This document shows, piece after piece, positions 1-14,100 of a stretch of DNA of 64,000 bases (its first letter is position 1; each line of letters starts with the position of its first letter). This stretch comes from Dromaius novaehollandiae (Eukaryota; Chordata; Aves; Casuariiformes; Dromaiidae), in NCBI RefSeq assembly GCF_036370855.1, contig NC_088098.1:197579773-197643772 (forward strand), read 5' to 3'. Both the position numbers and the translations under genes were made by a program. Under the pieces are notes generated by a model. It was not told the origin of the DNA. It made no database searches and was given only the letters and a program-made list of their open reading frames with translations.

Positions 1-3000
1 CAGTGCACTAGTTAAAAAGTTTAATCGTTAAAAATAAAATACAGTGCCAAACTCTTAATCCACAGACATTCCCATCCTTCCTTAAGACAGCCTTCTCTGA
101 CTATCAGATACTTATGTATTACACCTACGAAAGCAATCATTTATTCAAATATAAAGCTCAAATGATTCCAGTCCTTTTCCCCAATCCATTATCACATTTC
201 AGCTTATTTTCATTTGAAAATTCCTACAAAGTTTCCTGCAACTCATTTTTGTCTGAAGCTTCAAAGTGCAAATATTTTAAACTTTTAAAATTGATTCAAA
301 ATGATTTTCCATTTAAAGTTTCAAAAATTGAATCAAGTGAAAGGCACTGTATACTGAATAGCAACATTTTTGCAAGGAACACAATAGTCTTATGTGATCC
401 AAGCTGAATGACATCTGTATACTCAAAGTAGTGTTAAACTAAATTTTAAGGGCAACTAAAGTTGTTAGTTTTCAGTCTCTGCTTAGCAAGAAATAGTTGG
501 AAAATCCAAGCTAATTTTTCAACTAAAAAAGTATATCAGATGTTTTAATTAGTTTTAGATTTATGTGAAAATTTGTAAACTTGTTTACATCCAGTTTAAA
601 TACTGACACATCTACCTAGCAGCTCTTTAAAAATAAAAACATTGTTAATCAACAAAAAGAAACAAGAACCCCTACACAAGTCAGTTAGTCATCTAACAAA
701 CTAAAAGGAACCCAATACATATCCAGTTCCTTCTTGGCTAAAAGGAGTGCACAGGTTCCCTACTTCAGTAGGAGGCACTGTTAGTGGAAGACCTTAAAAC
801 AGAACAAAGACACTACGGTCCTCCAAACTTCTTCAAATGCAACGTGCTTTTTAGAGCCACTAAAAAAATCCTTTATTCTAAAAGACCTTGGGTTATATAA
901 AACAGGATCTCATACCTTAGGGTAACAAGGTGATTTGTTGATTTTGTATCATAATGTTCTGAAGGCATCATCATTATTTATAATCCTTGTAAGTAAACAT
1001 ACATAATTTTCAATAGCAAAACACTAGTAATAAAGATTCTTCAATGCCAAAAGTACTAGCAAAAATTGGCACTTCTGGCTTTTATAGGTACAAGACAAAT
1101 TCCTTAAAACAAATATTTTATTGTTTTTAAACTTACTACATTTGCTCTGTAGAGCATTTCAGTTTAATGGATAGGACCTACTACCAAGAGTCTAGTTAGG
1201 TCAGCAAGATACCCCAGCAAAGCAACATTCTGCAATTTTTAAGTCACAACGGGTCCTAACTGAACAAATTTACCATCACAACTCAGATCTGATACTGACA
1301 AAGCAATACACTGATAAAGTTTAATGAAGGCAAAGATCACATTACACAATAAAAAAAATTAAGTGCTGTAAAGATTTCAGTATCACTTTCCATTACCACT
1401 TCAATCCCATTGAGTCAAAATAGAACAAAGCATGCTAGTATCTTCGTAATGCTTTGACTCACTCTGTACTTGGCCAGTTAAGGAGAGAGTAACTAATACA
1501 TAATTTTTTTTAAAAGGAAGAAAGGTTAGCTTGGAGAAAAGCATTTCTTTGGTTAAGACAGTTAAGTCTTACCAGAAAAACACTAGATCAGTTTCAGCCT
1601 TGTGCATTTACAGCTCTTGGTTTATTAGGCTTTAATTTCCCTTAAAATCTTTCACGTTGGTACCAATGGTAATAACGTAGGTAGACTAGCCACCCTCATT
1701 TTAACTTCCATGGTGTTAAAAGACTGCTCAGGGAAGGTGCAGGTGAGGCAGTGGTTAAAACTCTAGCTACCAGTGCACAAAAGCATGGCCACCACTGCTA
1801 CCAATAAAGCTGCGCTCACAGCAAAAAGTGCGAAGTTTAGGAGAAAAGCTGAGTGCAGACTTGAGCATTGTTTTAATAACTGTAGCTTCTGTTAAATGGC
1901 AAAGAAGTTGTGCTCCACTGTGCGAACTACAGTCCTGGTCTCCTGATTAACTACTCCAGGAGACCAGTGGAGCACACCTCTGCTCCCTTCCTTCCATATA
2001 GCCAGGATCCACTGGTTTTGTCCCAATAGGAGCAGGACATGGAAGGGGAAAAAGGAGACTGAGATGGCATGCGCCTGAGTCATGTTTTGGCATACAGATA
2101 GAACAGAGACAGGTGCACATCTACACCCAGGAACTAGGAAACATTCCTGGATCCCACAATTTAGAAGTAGTTACTAAACCTTTTGACTTCTGAACACGAA
2201 TTTAAAATAAATTATGATCTGTCTTTTCCAGAGAACAAACAGTAATTCACTAACTCTAAATCAACCTTATGAAATAGACTTAACCATGTAAACATCAAAT
2301 ATTAAAGAAAAAAAAAGACATAACCACCCTGATCCCCCAATTCTAGAGTACCATATATCACATTTTAAACAAAAACTTTAAAGACCAGATTAATTTTCTT
2401 GTTTTATTCTTATCTCCAAGAACAGCAACAGGAGGTCAGGTATTACATGCACCCCCCCTCCCCCATACATACATCTCCTCACTTCAAAATCTTTCCTCTC
2501 AAGACCTTCTACCATCCCTTGCATATCCCCCTCTCCATGATCTAGAGCTTGTAAAGAAATATGCATGATTTTAACTTTGAGTAGTGGAAAGTTTATAAAA
2601 ATTACTAATATAACACAAAGCTAAAAACATGCAAATATTTGCAGAGTTTTATTGCAGCAGGTGGACATCTGAAAACATTTCCTCAGACAAGAAAGAGGAA
2701 ACAAAGAGAAGACAATCTTTCATTATTTAAAGATTCCTGCAAAACTGAAGGAAAAGATCCTTACCATTTTCCACTGAGAATAAGACCAAAAGTAGTGGCC
2801 TTAAACTGAAGCTAAGAAGTTTCAGGTAACACACTGGGGATTTCAGGGAAGTTGTGGAATTTTCCTTCATAGCAAGTGTTTAAGACTGAAGGTCTCTGAG
2901 GAATAGCTCGAGCCTGACTGACCCTGCTTTTGAGGCAAAGGAGCAGACAAGGTGACTTCAACTTCCACCTAATCCTATTTATTTTTAAAGAGTTTTAAAT

Positions 3001-4923
3001 ATTCTGAAGTACCACTCAAAATGTCAACCTACCTCTATTTCTTATTGTCAGCTTCTCAAGGTAGGGTTATATGGAGTGACAATATTTCAACTGAATTCGC
3101 AGTAAACTCAAGTTGCCATCTACTTTTGTTGGCCTGTGTGATAGAAGTTAATGTTTTTGTTCTGTCTGCAACTGTGATCACTCTTATACTTGGCACTTTT
3201 TTTTTTAAAGATACTTCAGAAAACAGATAACCCTCTGCTCCTTTGATTAAAAAGTGTTGCAAAATACCTTGAGGTATAAAGTCACCTTACCTCATATGTG
3301 TTGGTACAGGTCAAGTCTGCACTTTTTCTTCCTCATTCCTACCCGTAAGCAAATATTCACAAAGTCATGCCATAACTGGCAAAAATTTACAGAAGTTACT
3401 AGCAGTTCTCTTGAATCAGGACCAAGAGAAGGAAATTTGAATCCCTCACCACAATTCATGAAAATGCAGATAAAACTCTGAATGTGACATCTTAAGTATG
3501 TGACTTCCATACACAATTAATCCTGTAATGACTGAGGAGATTTTAAGAAACAAGATACAGGGATAAAGATAAACAGAGAGGAAAATATATTGGCAACATT
3601 AGATGCACAAGCCACACATCTCTATATGAAAAACCTGAAGTTTGACATGACATTATTTCACAGCTTTTTCTGTTTAAAAATACTTTTGTAATTGTCACTT
3701 CAACAGAACATCCAAGGATTATTATAGCAGCATAACAAAGTTTAAGGACTACAGCAGAAATTCTAAGGAGCAATATTTCATAACTTACTTTGTTGTGCTC
3801 AAAATATTTTGGCCCATTTATCTTTTGGCCTATCTCCTTGCTGTTTATAATGTGCTTCCAGCCCTAGCCCTTATATTTTCATTTTACAGAGAAGGCAAGT
3901 ACTGCCTAATAGTTTGTCAAACTCAGGGTGCTTGCTAGATAGCTCTCTAATTAAAACCATTCAATGTATGACAATGTATGACAGCCGTTATAAAACATGG
4001 GAGGGAAAGGGTGCTAAGATGACTTTCTGTACACCTATGAAGAACATTTTCTAAAATAAGTGGTAAAATGCAGTTAACTAAGGTTTTCATAATTTACTGA
4101 CACAGTTAGACCCATATACCATGTTGAGGCAAAACTGAATTGACATTTAATCACTTAAAGAATTAAATGGAGGTCAATATTTCTGCTAACTTCAGGAATC
4201 CACCTCTGAAAAGTGTTGGTTAGTATAATAAGGTCAACTAAGGTGCTATGAGTTATTTCCTTTGCCATACATATTAGTCTTTGATTAGCAGTGAGTCATG
4301 TACTTCTGTTTTGGTCTTCCTCTTATACACACATGAACACAGAATCACCCATCCACTCTACTTTCTCTGCTAGTATTTATTCGTAACAGCAGAATGGCAA
4401 GCAAACAACTGCTCCAACATCACCCTGCTAAAGGGGTTAGCTATAAAACAAGCAGCCAGGCATCCATCTTCCTACTCTACAGGCACTGCTCCACTATCCT
4501 TCCTATTCTATAGCATTTTTCATTTTACAGTTCCAAAGTGCTATATAAAAATGCATTATTCATTTTACATAAGAAAAAGATATGCATTTAGATATTCTCT
4601 CTGCACTGATTTGAAAATAATTTACTGCAACCATACAATTTTGGAAAGAGGCTATACTATGTGTATTCAGAGATGTTATTTAAGAGTGAAGACTCGCATT
4701 CCAAGGGGTAAATTAGAACAATACAGTAAATATCACTAATACAAGTAAATTCACAAGATCAAATATCTGTTGTATAATTATTGCTAAGTCTACCCTGCAT
4801 TTTTCTATTGGCTATGTATCAATAACTTTGCTCATCACAACGTTTAGATTTTTAGGCTAACACAAAGGAAGACTTCATAGAAAAATTTTTACACAAATTT
4901 ACTATTTTTGTAACACTAATAAT
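1..4923. other. Gene-free AT-rich stretch: NUP58 last visible intron or alternative 3' UTR
   Basis: No exon for the missing NUP58 FG tail (Gly/Phe-rich, ending in a basic tail) is visible on the minus strand here, and no other gene is recognised. The reading frames present are short and unlike known proteins. A minus-strand AATAAA lies at 4381-4376, about 545 nt beyond the read-through TAG, and could serve a short transcript. The rest is ordinary AT-rich non-coding DNA. Confidence 0.55.
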
Positions 4924-4946
4924 CTATAACTTGAATGCACTCAGAC

Positions 4947-5148
4947 CTGTAGCAGGCTGCTGCTGCTGAGTAAGTGTTGCAGCCATCGCAGCAGCTGCTG
5001 CATTTGGTATGTTGCTGAAAGGGATCGGTCCACTGGTAGCACGTGGCGCGCTCTGCCACTTCTTAGCTTCCGTTCGTCTTGCCTCAAACACATCCATGGC
5101 ATCTCCCAGAAAGGTTTTCCTGTAGCCAAGGTATTGGTCTTTGAGCAT
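4947..5148 (-). CDS. NUP58: NUP58 coding exon 13 (residues 415-481), last visible exon
   Basis: Acceptor ccccttcag|ATGCTCAAAG and donor ACAG|gtctga. It encodes [20 protein letters not shown], then [19 protein letters not shown], with CAG/CTG-rich Gln and Ala codons. If the donor is not used, the frame reads seven more residues (GLSAFKL after PAT) to a TAG at 4926-4924. That would give a short protein without the C-terminal FG tail. Confidence 0.93.
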
Positions 5149-8100
5149 CTGAAGGGGGTGGGGGAAGCCATTTTAGTTCAGCGTATTTGACATAAGGCCT
5201 TAACATAGTAAGCAGAAAGAGACATCAAGTTATTCATAACATTTCCTTAAAAACCCTTCAAGCGTCTACTCATGTAATGAGCTGGAGAGAACTGTTTTGC
5301 ATCAGCTATGGTCAGAAGAGGTTCTTTATTTAAATTCTGCAATGTGATCAAGCTTAATAGCAACATGCCAAAAAGATACCAAAATCCTTCAAAGGTGGTA
5401 ACACTTATGTCAATAGAGTAGCTAGCAAGCAAAGTAGTGTCACATAACTAGCTTATTACATAATCTAGTATTTCATCAGCTGCAAATATACTCTTCAGTG
5501 CTACCATTTCTGCATACAGCCTTCTCTTACTTCCTCACCTTTCATCTGTGTTTTTCTTTCTTCTCTATTGCATTTCTTAGTATCAAGTAGCCTAAATCTG
5601 ATCCCCTTCACTTATTTCTTCCCCTTCCCACCCAGAACCCCACCCTTTGTGGCAACAGCTGGCTTAGCCTTTTCATCGTGATTCTTCTCCACCTCTGTCA
5701 AAAATCAGGGAATTATGGATATCAGATAACATAAAAGGAATAAATTTCTTCATTTAAAGAACCAATGGAATGACTTCCACCTTCTAACAGAGGGCTTTTA
5801 AATGCAATATATTTGTTTAGAAGACACAGAAGATCAGTAGATTAAATTGAGTTTTATGCAGAAACACTATTTCTTGCCTTCCAGGCTAAGGACATGCTTG
5901 TTTCTGAGAAGATGAGCACATTTATTTCCTGTCCAAAAATTCTGACTCAGGATGTGAATGGCTGTAAGCCTAAGAATATCAGAAAGGCATAGAAAGAATG
6001 ATTCCAGTATTGTATCAGGAGTGCTGTATCAGGATGGTAAAGACATTCTTAGAACTTGGATGAGATTTAACGCAATGCCATACTGACTGCTATAGGAGCT
6101 GACAAATGCATTTAAAAAATTGTACAGCAGTTCTTAAATCATTCTATGTAAATTAGCCTTAACAGAATTCTGTATCAGAACTGTGCCCAAGCACATTTCA
6201 TTCTTCACTGAACTAGCATACTGAATGTATCTGTGCATTCATATGTGATACAAATACACTTATAAGCTAACCCAGCTATCAGCCAGCACAAAGATGTCTC
6301 AGCCTATCATTTTTCTGTAACTTCAGACCCTTGAATCAAACTGTATGTGCAAACCAGAAAGCCTAGTTCAGACAGAGGAATGAGTTGTGGTCAACATCTC
6401 TGCCTTTGCCAGTCGTATCACAACCATCAGAACAAGTTACAGATGCAGCAGGTTCAAAACTGCTCTCTCCTAGCATTCAACGTTTGATAAACTAAAACTA
6501 AATGCAGATCCACTTAAAGAGTACGTTTCCTTCTGATTTTTAGAACTTTAGCTGTAATTGTACCTTCCAAAATACTAGCCTTCATGTCCCTTGGATTAAG
6601 TCTCAAAAAAAAAAAAAAGAAAAGAAAAAAAAAATCCACCCCCAAAACACCCTCCAAAAACCAACTCCCTCCCCAAAAGCCTATCTCCTAATTTCAAGCA
6701 ACAGCGTATTTAACCTGAAGTAAGGTCTTTCATTTTCAGTCGTATTGACAAGGTACCGAAGACATTACAGTTCATGCTTGCCTACTAAGCCAGCTCTTCA
6801 CACTGGAGAACAACAAAAACTATCACCACAGAGACCACAGCACAAGTTAGTCAGTACTACACTGATCTCAGGAGTGAAGAACCCAGAACACATCCTTTCT
6901 GCCTCGTTCTGCAGAAACTACAAAGGAGCTAACATGTCCAATACCTGGTACCAAAAATGAGTCAGCTAAAAGCAGCACAACAGACAAAAACCCAACAAAC
7001 AACCCCTTTGAGCTGTAATCCAGGGAACATTCATGCTGACTGAATCAATGAAGCCTGAAGAATCTATTTCCTACAACAGCCTCAGCTTTCTTCAATTTTA
7101 TCCAAAAAGATAGTTTCAGATCTCTAGAGAAAGTGGCACTACTGAAGATTCTTTTGAAGACAAACAAACATAAGTTTTACCAGAGCTCTTCCTATTAAGA
7201 AAGCCACTTAATCCCAAACACTTATACTTTCCCCAAGGTTCTTCCTTATCAAGAAGGGTACTGATGCCCCAAAAAAGTATGGCTTGTAGAAAGTATTTCT
7301 CCAGTATCTCCAGAAGTGAAATGAGAAGCTTAAGCTGGAGATAGAAGTTCTGCTCCATTCCGTAGAGTCCATGATGGAAAAACAAGTTGAACCTGGCTCT
7401 TCTGAAGCTTTGCTAAATCAGCATTTTTTTAAGTCATTTTTTGTATACATATGACTTTCCATGAAAACTTGGGTGAAAAAAGTCAGAATACAATGTTCAA
7501 AATTCTTTGATATGTTAGAAGTCTTACATACAAGTATCTACTTTTTTCTGCTACCTATTTGAGTAAGAGCAGATTTACATTATCTTTGCTTGAAATCAAA
7601 AGACAAAGCAGGCAAGTACAAAGCACAAAAGCATCAGCTCAAGGACAGAAATTAAAAAGGAAAGGAGTAAAATGAAAAAACATTATGCAACCTTAATGGC
7701 TATGGTCACTGTTGCCACCATCGCTAAGTAAAGAATTAAAATTAGACCACTTCAGCTGAACAAAAGTAACTTTATCTGAGCACTCTGGGACAGTTGCTTG
7801 GGAATGTTTAAAAGCAACAGTTTCATAAGAAAAGAGAACACCTGAAGATAGATATTATTTTTTCAACAGATGCTGCTTTGTAGTTCTTTCACTAAATACA
7901 CAGGAATGCATCAAGACAACATACCTTTACATTTTCATGTATTGATTGAAGTTGTGCAGCTAAAGCTACAAATGTTTGATAGATTTTCTGCATAGCCATA
8001 GACAAGTCTGTAAGAAGCATATAAAACATTGGTAAGTGACAATCTTATTGCCAGGGGAAAACAAAGAAAGCCACCCTCCCACCCACCCCAGTATTCATAT

Positions 8101-11100
8101 CGTAACAAGAAGAAAAAAGTTTGATAAAAATCCACAAACTCATATAGCAGAAAGCACAAAAATGCATGAAAATAAATTGATGTCTATGAAAAATATAGAT
8201 TATGAGAGTAATTGGGCAATACAAGATCAGTTTTCTGGCAGTACAGGACCACTTTTTTCCCAATGCTATTTCTCAGGGCTTCATACTTGTTTTGTAAACT
8301 GTTCCCTTCCCTCTCCCCTTTTTTTTGGTTTTTAAATATACATGCCAATTTTTTCCCCTATGATTCTGTTATTTAGCAAAACTAAAAGAAATTTAACTTA
8401 ATTTTATCCAAGTTTTCATTACACAGGAATATTTTACCTCATTGGTTATAATATAAACACAGTGAGATCAGATTTTCTTGAATTTGTATATACTTTTCCA
8501 ACCCTTCTGAGTTAATGCACAGTTAAGTGTTCAGTTGATTTTGCCAAAAAGATAACAGTAATATAGAAATTTTACTTACATTTTTAAGACATGATTAACA
8601 AGCCTCACAGGACCCCTTATACTGGGTCTACCCACAAACATATCGTGCTCATTAAACAGAGAGGGACACAATGGGGAGCCTTGTTACCTAATGAAATCTC
8701 AGATAAAAGGTATCCTACTTCCCATACAGATAAATGCACCCACCTAATGCAAAACCTCACAATTAAAGGGGAATATCTCAAAGGTTTTAGCAGTGAGGAA
8801 GCTGCTGACAAGCAAACAAAAATCCTCAGCTTTTTCTGAAAGAAACACAACGCACCCAAACAGAGGACAGATAAGTGCTGAAGTGATCCTTCACTGTGGT
8901 AAGCCCAGTTCCTGCACATCCTCCAAGAGAGGCATATAAGCCAGAGTGGTCATCAAGTCCTAAAGACCTGTAGGTCTATCAAAGGTTCTTGAACTGAAAA
9001 GGCCTGCCCCTTCAAAGGAAAAATTCTCCATTATATTTTGCATTTCTTTTGGAAAGAGAAGAGTTGGGGAAGAAGAAATCTGCAGAGATGTGAGGCCAGC
9101 GGTATCTAGCAATGCTCAGGCTACAAGCTCCAGGAGTCTGGAAACAGTTTATTAGAATTGAATACTAGACTTCAAAATTCTCACAGCATTCTGGGCCACG
9201 ATTTCTTGGTTCCTCCTGTATGGTAAAGAAATAGTGGCCACATCTACAAGACAGTGCTGACTAGATCATTTGCCCAGTCTCAACATGCTAGCACAGCAGA
9301 CTGGACCTTGCTACATATGCAAGGAATCTTTAGATTATAGCAGAAACTGCTGAAAAACCTAAGGAAAATCCCTGAAGATATTGTTCTGATACTCTGAACA
9401 GGCAGAATCCTATGGAAAGGAGATGATGCAGCAGATCTTCCTTGCTGCAAGCTAGGTCTAGAGAGTTCACTTGTCTTTGACATACGAGGTAAAGAGTCTA
9501 AGTACCATGCTGTGATGGTGAGATATTCAAATACCATTTGGCACAGAAATATATGCACTTGATATCACTGCTTGCAGAGGGACCTATACATGTAACAGTC
9601 AAAAAAATAGGAGTTCCTATGATCGCAGGAATAATATGAAGCCAGAGGCTACTGTCCAGAGGTCCAGTAATTCTCCCAAGATTGAATGACATAGCAGCAC
9701 ACGAAAGACTACATATAATCAGTCAGAGCTGAAGGCAAAGCCAGAGGCTAGTCTCTAGTTCTGAGCCTATATTTTGAACTGGAGCAGGCAGAGCAGTTAC
9801 CAGTACTTGTTTAGTCAGGCAACAAGATGCCAGACAGACTTCCAATAGCTAGATGCTGAAGGGAGGAAGACAAATACAGCAGATAACACTTTCACTTTCA
9901 GGCTTTGTCAGGATCATCCATCCAGCTCAGATATTTGAAGAAGAAAGATCACAGAAACACCTTTCTCAAAGAAGCAATTTTCATCCCCGCACTTGCCATT
10001 TTGACAAGTCTTCTGGAAGGAACATTATATCCCAGAGCCAAACCTACTGCGTAAATTTACTTTTCAGAATACATCTAGATCTTCATCTCATATTCCTGAC
10101 AACCTCGCACATAGCACTTTCAAAGGGAAACGAGACTGATCTACAGCACTGAAGACACTTCAGTATCTTCCATGGATAAGCATTTCTGTTGCACAAAGAC
10201 CTCATCTTAAAACAGGAGGTGGCAGGCAAAGTTGTGTTAGTGGAAGGAGATGGGAGAAGGAAAGAAGGTAGCAAGGAAGGTAAGAAAGAGACAGAACAAG
10301 ACAAAACACCCAAAGATTCGCACTGTTATGTTAACCACAAAGTGCAGGCCACGAGTCCCCTATGTCTTATGTATGTAATGCAGAAAACTAGACAAAAAAG
10401 TGATTAGAAATGGAACAGAAGCAATGGACCATGCAATCTTGAGCTGAGTCAATGAAAAACTGAAGAGTACAAAGATGTTTATGAATTCATCAGGAACATA
10501 AAGGAACAGAATGTAGATGGACCGCATAGACGCTGCTAGAAGAGAGCCCAAAACTTGAGTTCAAGTGTTTCCAAACCATGTCTCAGAGGTACCTCCTGCC
10601 CCCTAGGAGCCCCAAATTTCCATTTCCAGCCTCTATGCGAGTGTCAGCTAAATCCAGAGAAGACTCAGACATCAGTCTTGTACAAGACCTTGAAGTGAGA
10701 CAGAACAAACAACTGCAAAATGTACCATGCTTCTTGGTATTTCCTATTTTTCAGCAGTTCAGAAGTTGTGAACTCTACTCCTAGGCACCTAACATCTTTC
10801 TGGTTAGAAAGTTTCTATATAACACAAACCAGACTTACAAATTGTACCTCAGGAAGTGGATCTGACTTAAAAAGCTCAAGAACCTTCCTTAAAGGCTAAA
10901 ACTCCAAATCTTTGTATCGAGCAACTGCAGTATCTGAACACTTATTTCTGTACATTAAATAAGGAATGCTAACAGTAATCAAAGAAGGAAGTAGTTGCAA
11001 AGTTTTTCCTATAAGTATGAAGTTTCTTAATTTTCGTGCAAGAAACATTAAAACTGGAACATTACCTTGTGGAGTTATGTGTGAATTGTTTGCTTGAGTA

Positions 11101-14100
11101 GCAAGATGATTTTCCAGTTCTTCTATTTGTTGCCTGTACTGTTGCAGCTGTATTTCAAACTGCTCAACCAAGATTCTGAAGTAGCTAATGAGTAAAACAA
11201 TCAGATCACATCATTGAGCTTTGTTAATTTGACATCTGTTTTTAATAGCTATTGTAGATTTGAGAATAATCTTCATTACATTACTTGCAGTAGGGGTATG
11301 TTTTATGACATTCTCCTTCTATTAATGGAAGGAGAGTAAGGACTGTATTTCCCATGTCTATGGTGGAATACTGAAGTGCCAAGATAAACTAAGTGTAGAA
11401 ATAAAAACATTGTTTCCATGAAGCATTTAGTACACATCTCACAAAAAAAGCAGAAAAAAAAGTCAACTTAAAGTTGTATTATTGACTACTCTTCTTTATA
11501 AAAGTAACTTACTCTGCTGGAGCTGTATTTTCATGCTGAAGACCAGGAGGAGTTTTCTGTGTTCTTAACGCTATTTCTGCATTCTTTAGCTCCTAAGTAA
11601 GGAAAATTAATAAAAAGATAAGGTTCTGTTCAAAAAGAAAATAGCTACAATGTTATAGTTCATTCATACAGGTTTTTTTTCTTTAAACACTTAAGTTAAA
11701 GGTGCAATAAAATCTGTCCAGAAATTCCTCAAAGAATAGATTGCCAGAGGGTTGGAGAACTGTAAATGCAACACAAGTTTGGAGAAGGAAAAGAACCTTT
11801 CATCCTGAAAGCATGCTGAGCTCTAAGAAATTTAGAAAGCATTGTACTAAATAGCCACAGCTAAGATTTAGTTTCTAACATACTTCAGAAATCCCAATAT
11901 AATTCCTGAAGACTGTGGGGAGTGGGGGAAGGAGTAAAGTCAAGTGCAAGGAAGTAATGCATCTAAGAAGGAATGTATAGAACAAAAAAAAAAGTTTTCA
12001 GTAAAAACTTACTATTTCACAAAATGCATCTATTTCAATAGAATCTTCATGATTTTTTTCATGCACATACACTTCTGTTCACTTTCCAAAAACTCTACCA
12101 TTAAGAATTTCTCAATGCCTCATTCTGTGATTATTCTCAACTACATTGTTTATGGAAATACGAGAATTCCACCAATACATTTTTCTTTAAGAAAAGCTTC
12201 CAATGCACAACTAAAGAGAATCTCCATTTGCTACCACAATATATAAAAAAAAACCCACAACATTTTTACCTTAGAATAAAATACGATTATTTGTTTGCAA
12301 AGCAAGCAGTTTCACATGCCAAATAAAAAAATGAAGCAGTACAGATCTTAACTTGAGAACGCACCTTAACCATAACCTGAGCTCAAACTGTTACACAGGT
12401 ACTTACACAGGTAAGATGCAGACTGATGGGCAGAGTTCTGATTTATAGCCACTAAATATATACTAGTGATTATTAAAGACGTTGCAGTCCCTGAAATCTT
12501 GCTGCTTCATAAAAATCAGAAGGAAACATGTACTTGCACCTCTGCAGCATATTATTACAAAAAAGCCTTTGCTGAATATATAACTGGAACTGAACTAAAG
12601 TGGGCACACATTCTCTTCTGCTGCCTTTGCTGCAGAAAAGCACTCTTCTGAATGATGGTCACCTAACTGCTGTTGTACTTATCTGAAACACAAACGTCAG
12701 AGACTTCAGTCAGTCTCCCAGGATTCAACTTTTCATTTTACAACTGTTTTTGTCAAGATACAGTGAGTTTCCATTTGTTAACTTGACTATTTATCCTAGA
12801 TGAAATAACACACAAACTTGAGTTAACAGAATTTATATTCAAATATACCTGTGCGGTTTCCATTTTCAGCTTGTCAATATTAAGAGTGTTTCTCTGTAAT
12901 CCACTGGCAACTACAGACAGAAGTTGTTTCAAAGCTTTAATATCTTCCTGTACTTTAAGCATTGCTTTAGAGGACATTCTACTAATTTCTTCCTGGACTT
13001 GTTTTTGTTCTTTCACAAATTTCCTGAGGAAGGGAGGAAGAAAAAAAAAGAAAAAAGGAAAGAGAGACACGATATATATTATGTTACTGGAAGTACCCAA
13101 GTGTTTATAACTTGTGTATATTATTTAAATAGGGATGATTTCCATCTTTCCAAAAATCAAATATTGAATTCTAGAGTTACTGTACACCATAGTATTGTAA
13201 CTTCTAGTATGCTAATAGTCAAAAACAGTAACTTCAATATCAATTGTTTAAATAGGTTATGCTGTCCCCTGGCAAACTAAGCTTACATCCTTATTTATTA
13301 AGTATCTAAACGTGATTACCACTTTGAACTCACAAATACAGTGACAACCAGCTTCTTTGACTAGTCTACAATCTGCCTCCTTCCCACCTGAGGGAAGGCA
13401 GTTTTTGCAGTGTTTATTCCATGAGATCCACAGTGCATATGAAAAGGTCCAACACTCATCCTGCACAACAGGCTTAATACTCCCAAGGAGAGCTGGACCA
13501 GCTTCTATGAGGATATTTACTAGGCATGCACATTTCTGTAAATGCGTAGAAAAGTGGGGAAGAAAAAGACCACAGCCTATGACAAGTAGCATCAGCTACC
13601 AGAACTATCCATCTACTTTGATCCCAGGTTAACATGTCAAGAGGCTTTGGGCTGGGTAAGTTACCCTGCACACAGCCTGGTGTTTTTCCTACAGATCATT
13701 AACAGTATACACTACTTTGGCTAATCAACTGTTTAAAAAAAATCCCCACAACCCTGAAGCACTACTTACTGTAGATTTTCTACATCTTGACAGATTACTG
13801 GAGGTAGATTTTCATCCTTTAGCGCTTTACTATCTCTACAAAGAGAGACAATGCATGTTTACCTGGTGCTTTAATACTGACGAACACTTTCACACAATTT
13901 CTAAACAAAATTAAAACTTTCAAGTTTGATCAATTATACAAGTTTGCACCTGTTATATGCATGTTGTAACCAGGAATAATTTGGATTAATGCACACAATC
14001 AAGAGACTATTTCAGTCTTCAATCTTGTGTAAGCATTGTCCACACTTTGCTGAAAAATTTTTTCAGCAACCACATAAATCTACAGCAGAAAGCAGATACG

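Noticed and set aside
2768-2818. Minus-strand exon-like segment with donor gtaagg near 2763
   Set aside because: Joined to NUP58 exon 13 in phase it reaches a stop within a few codons and encodes no FG tail, so it is not the missing exon.
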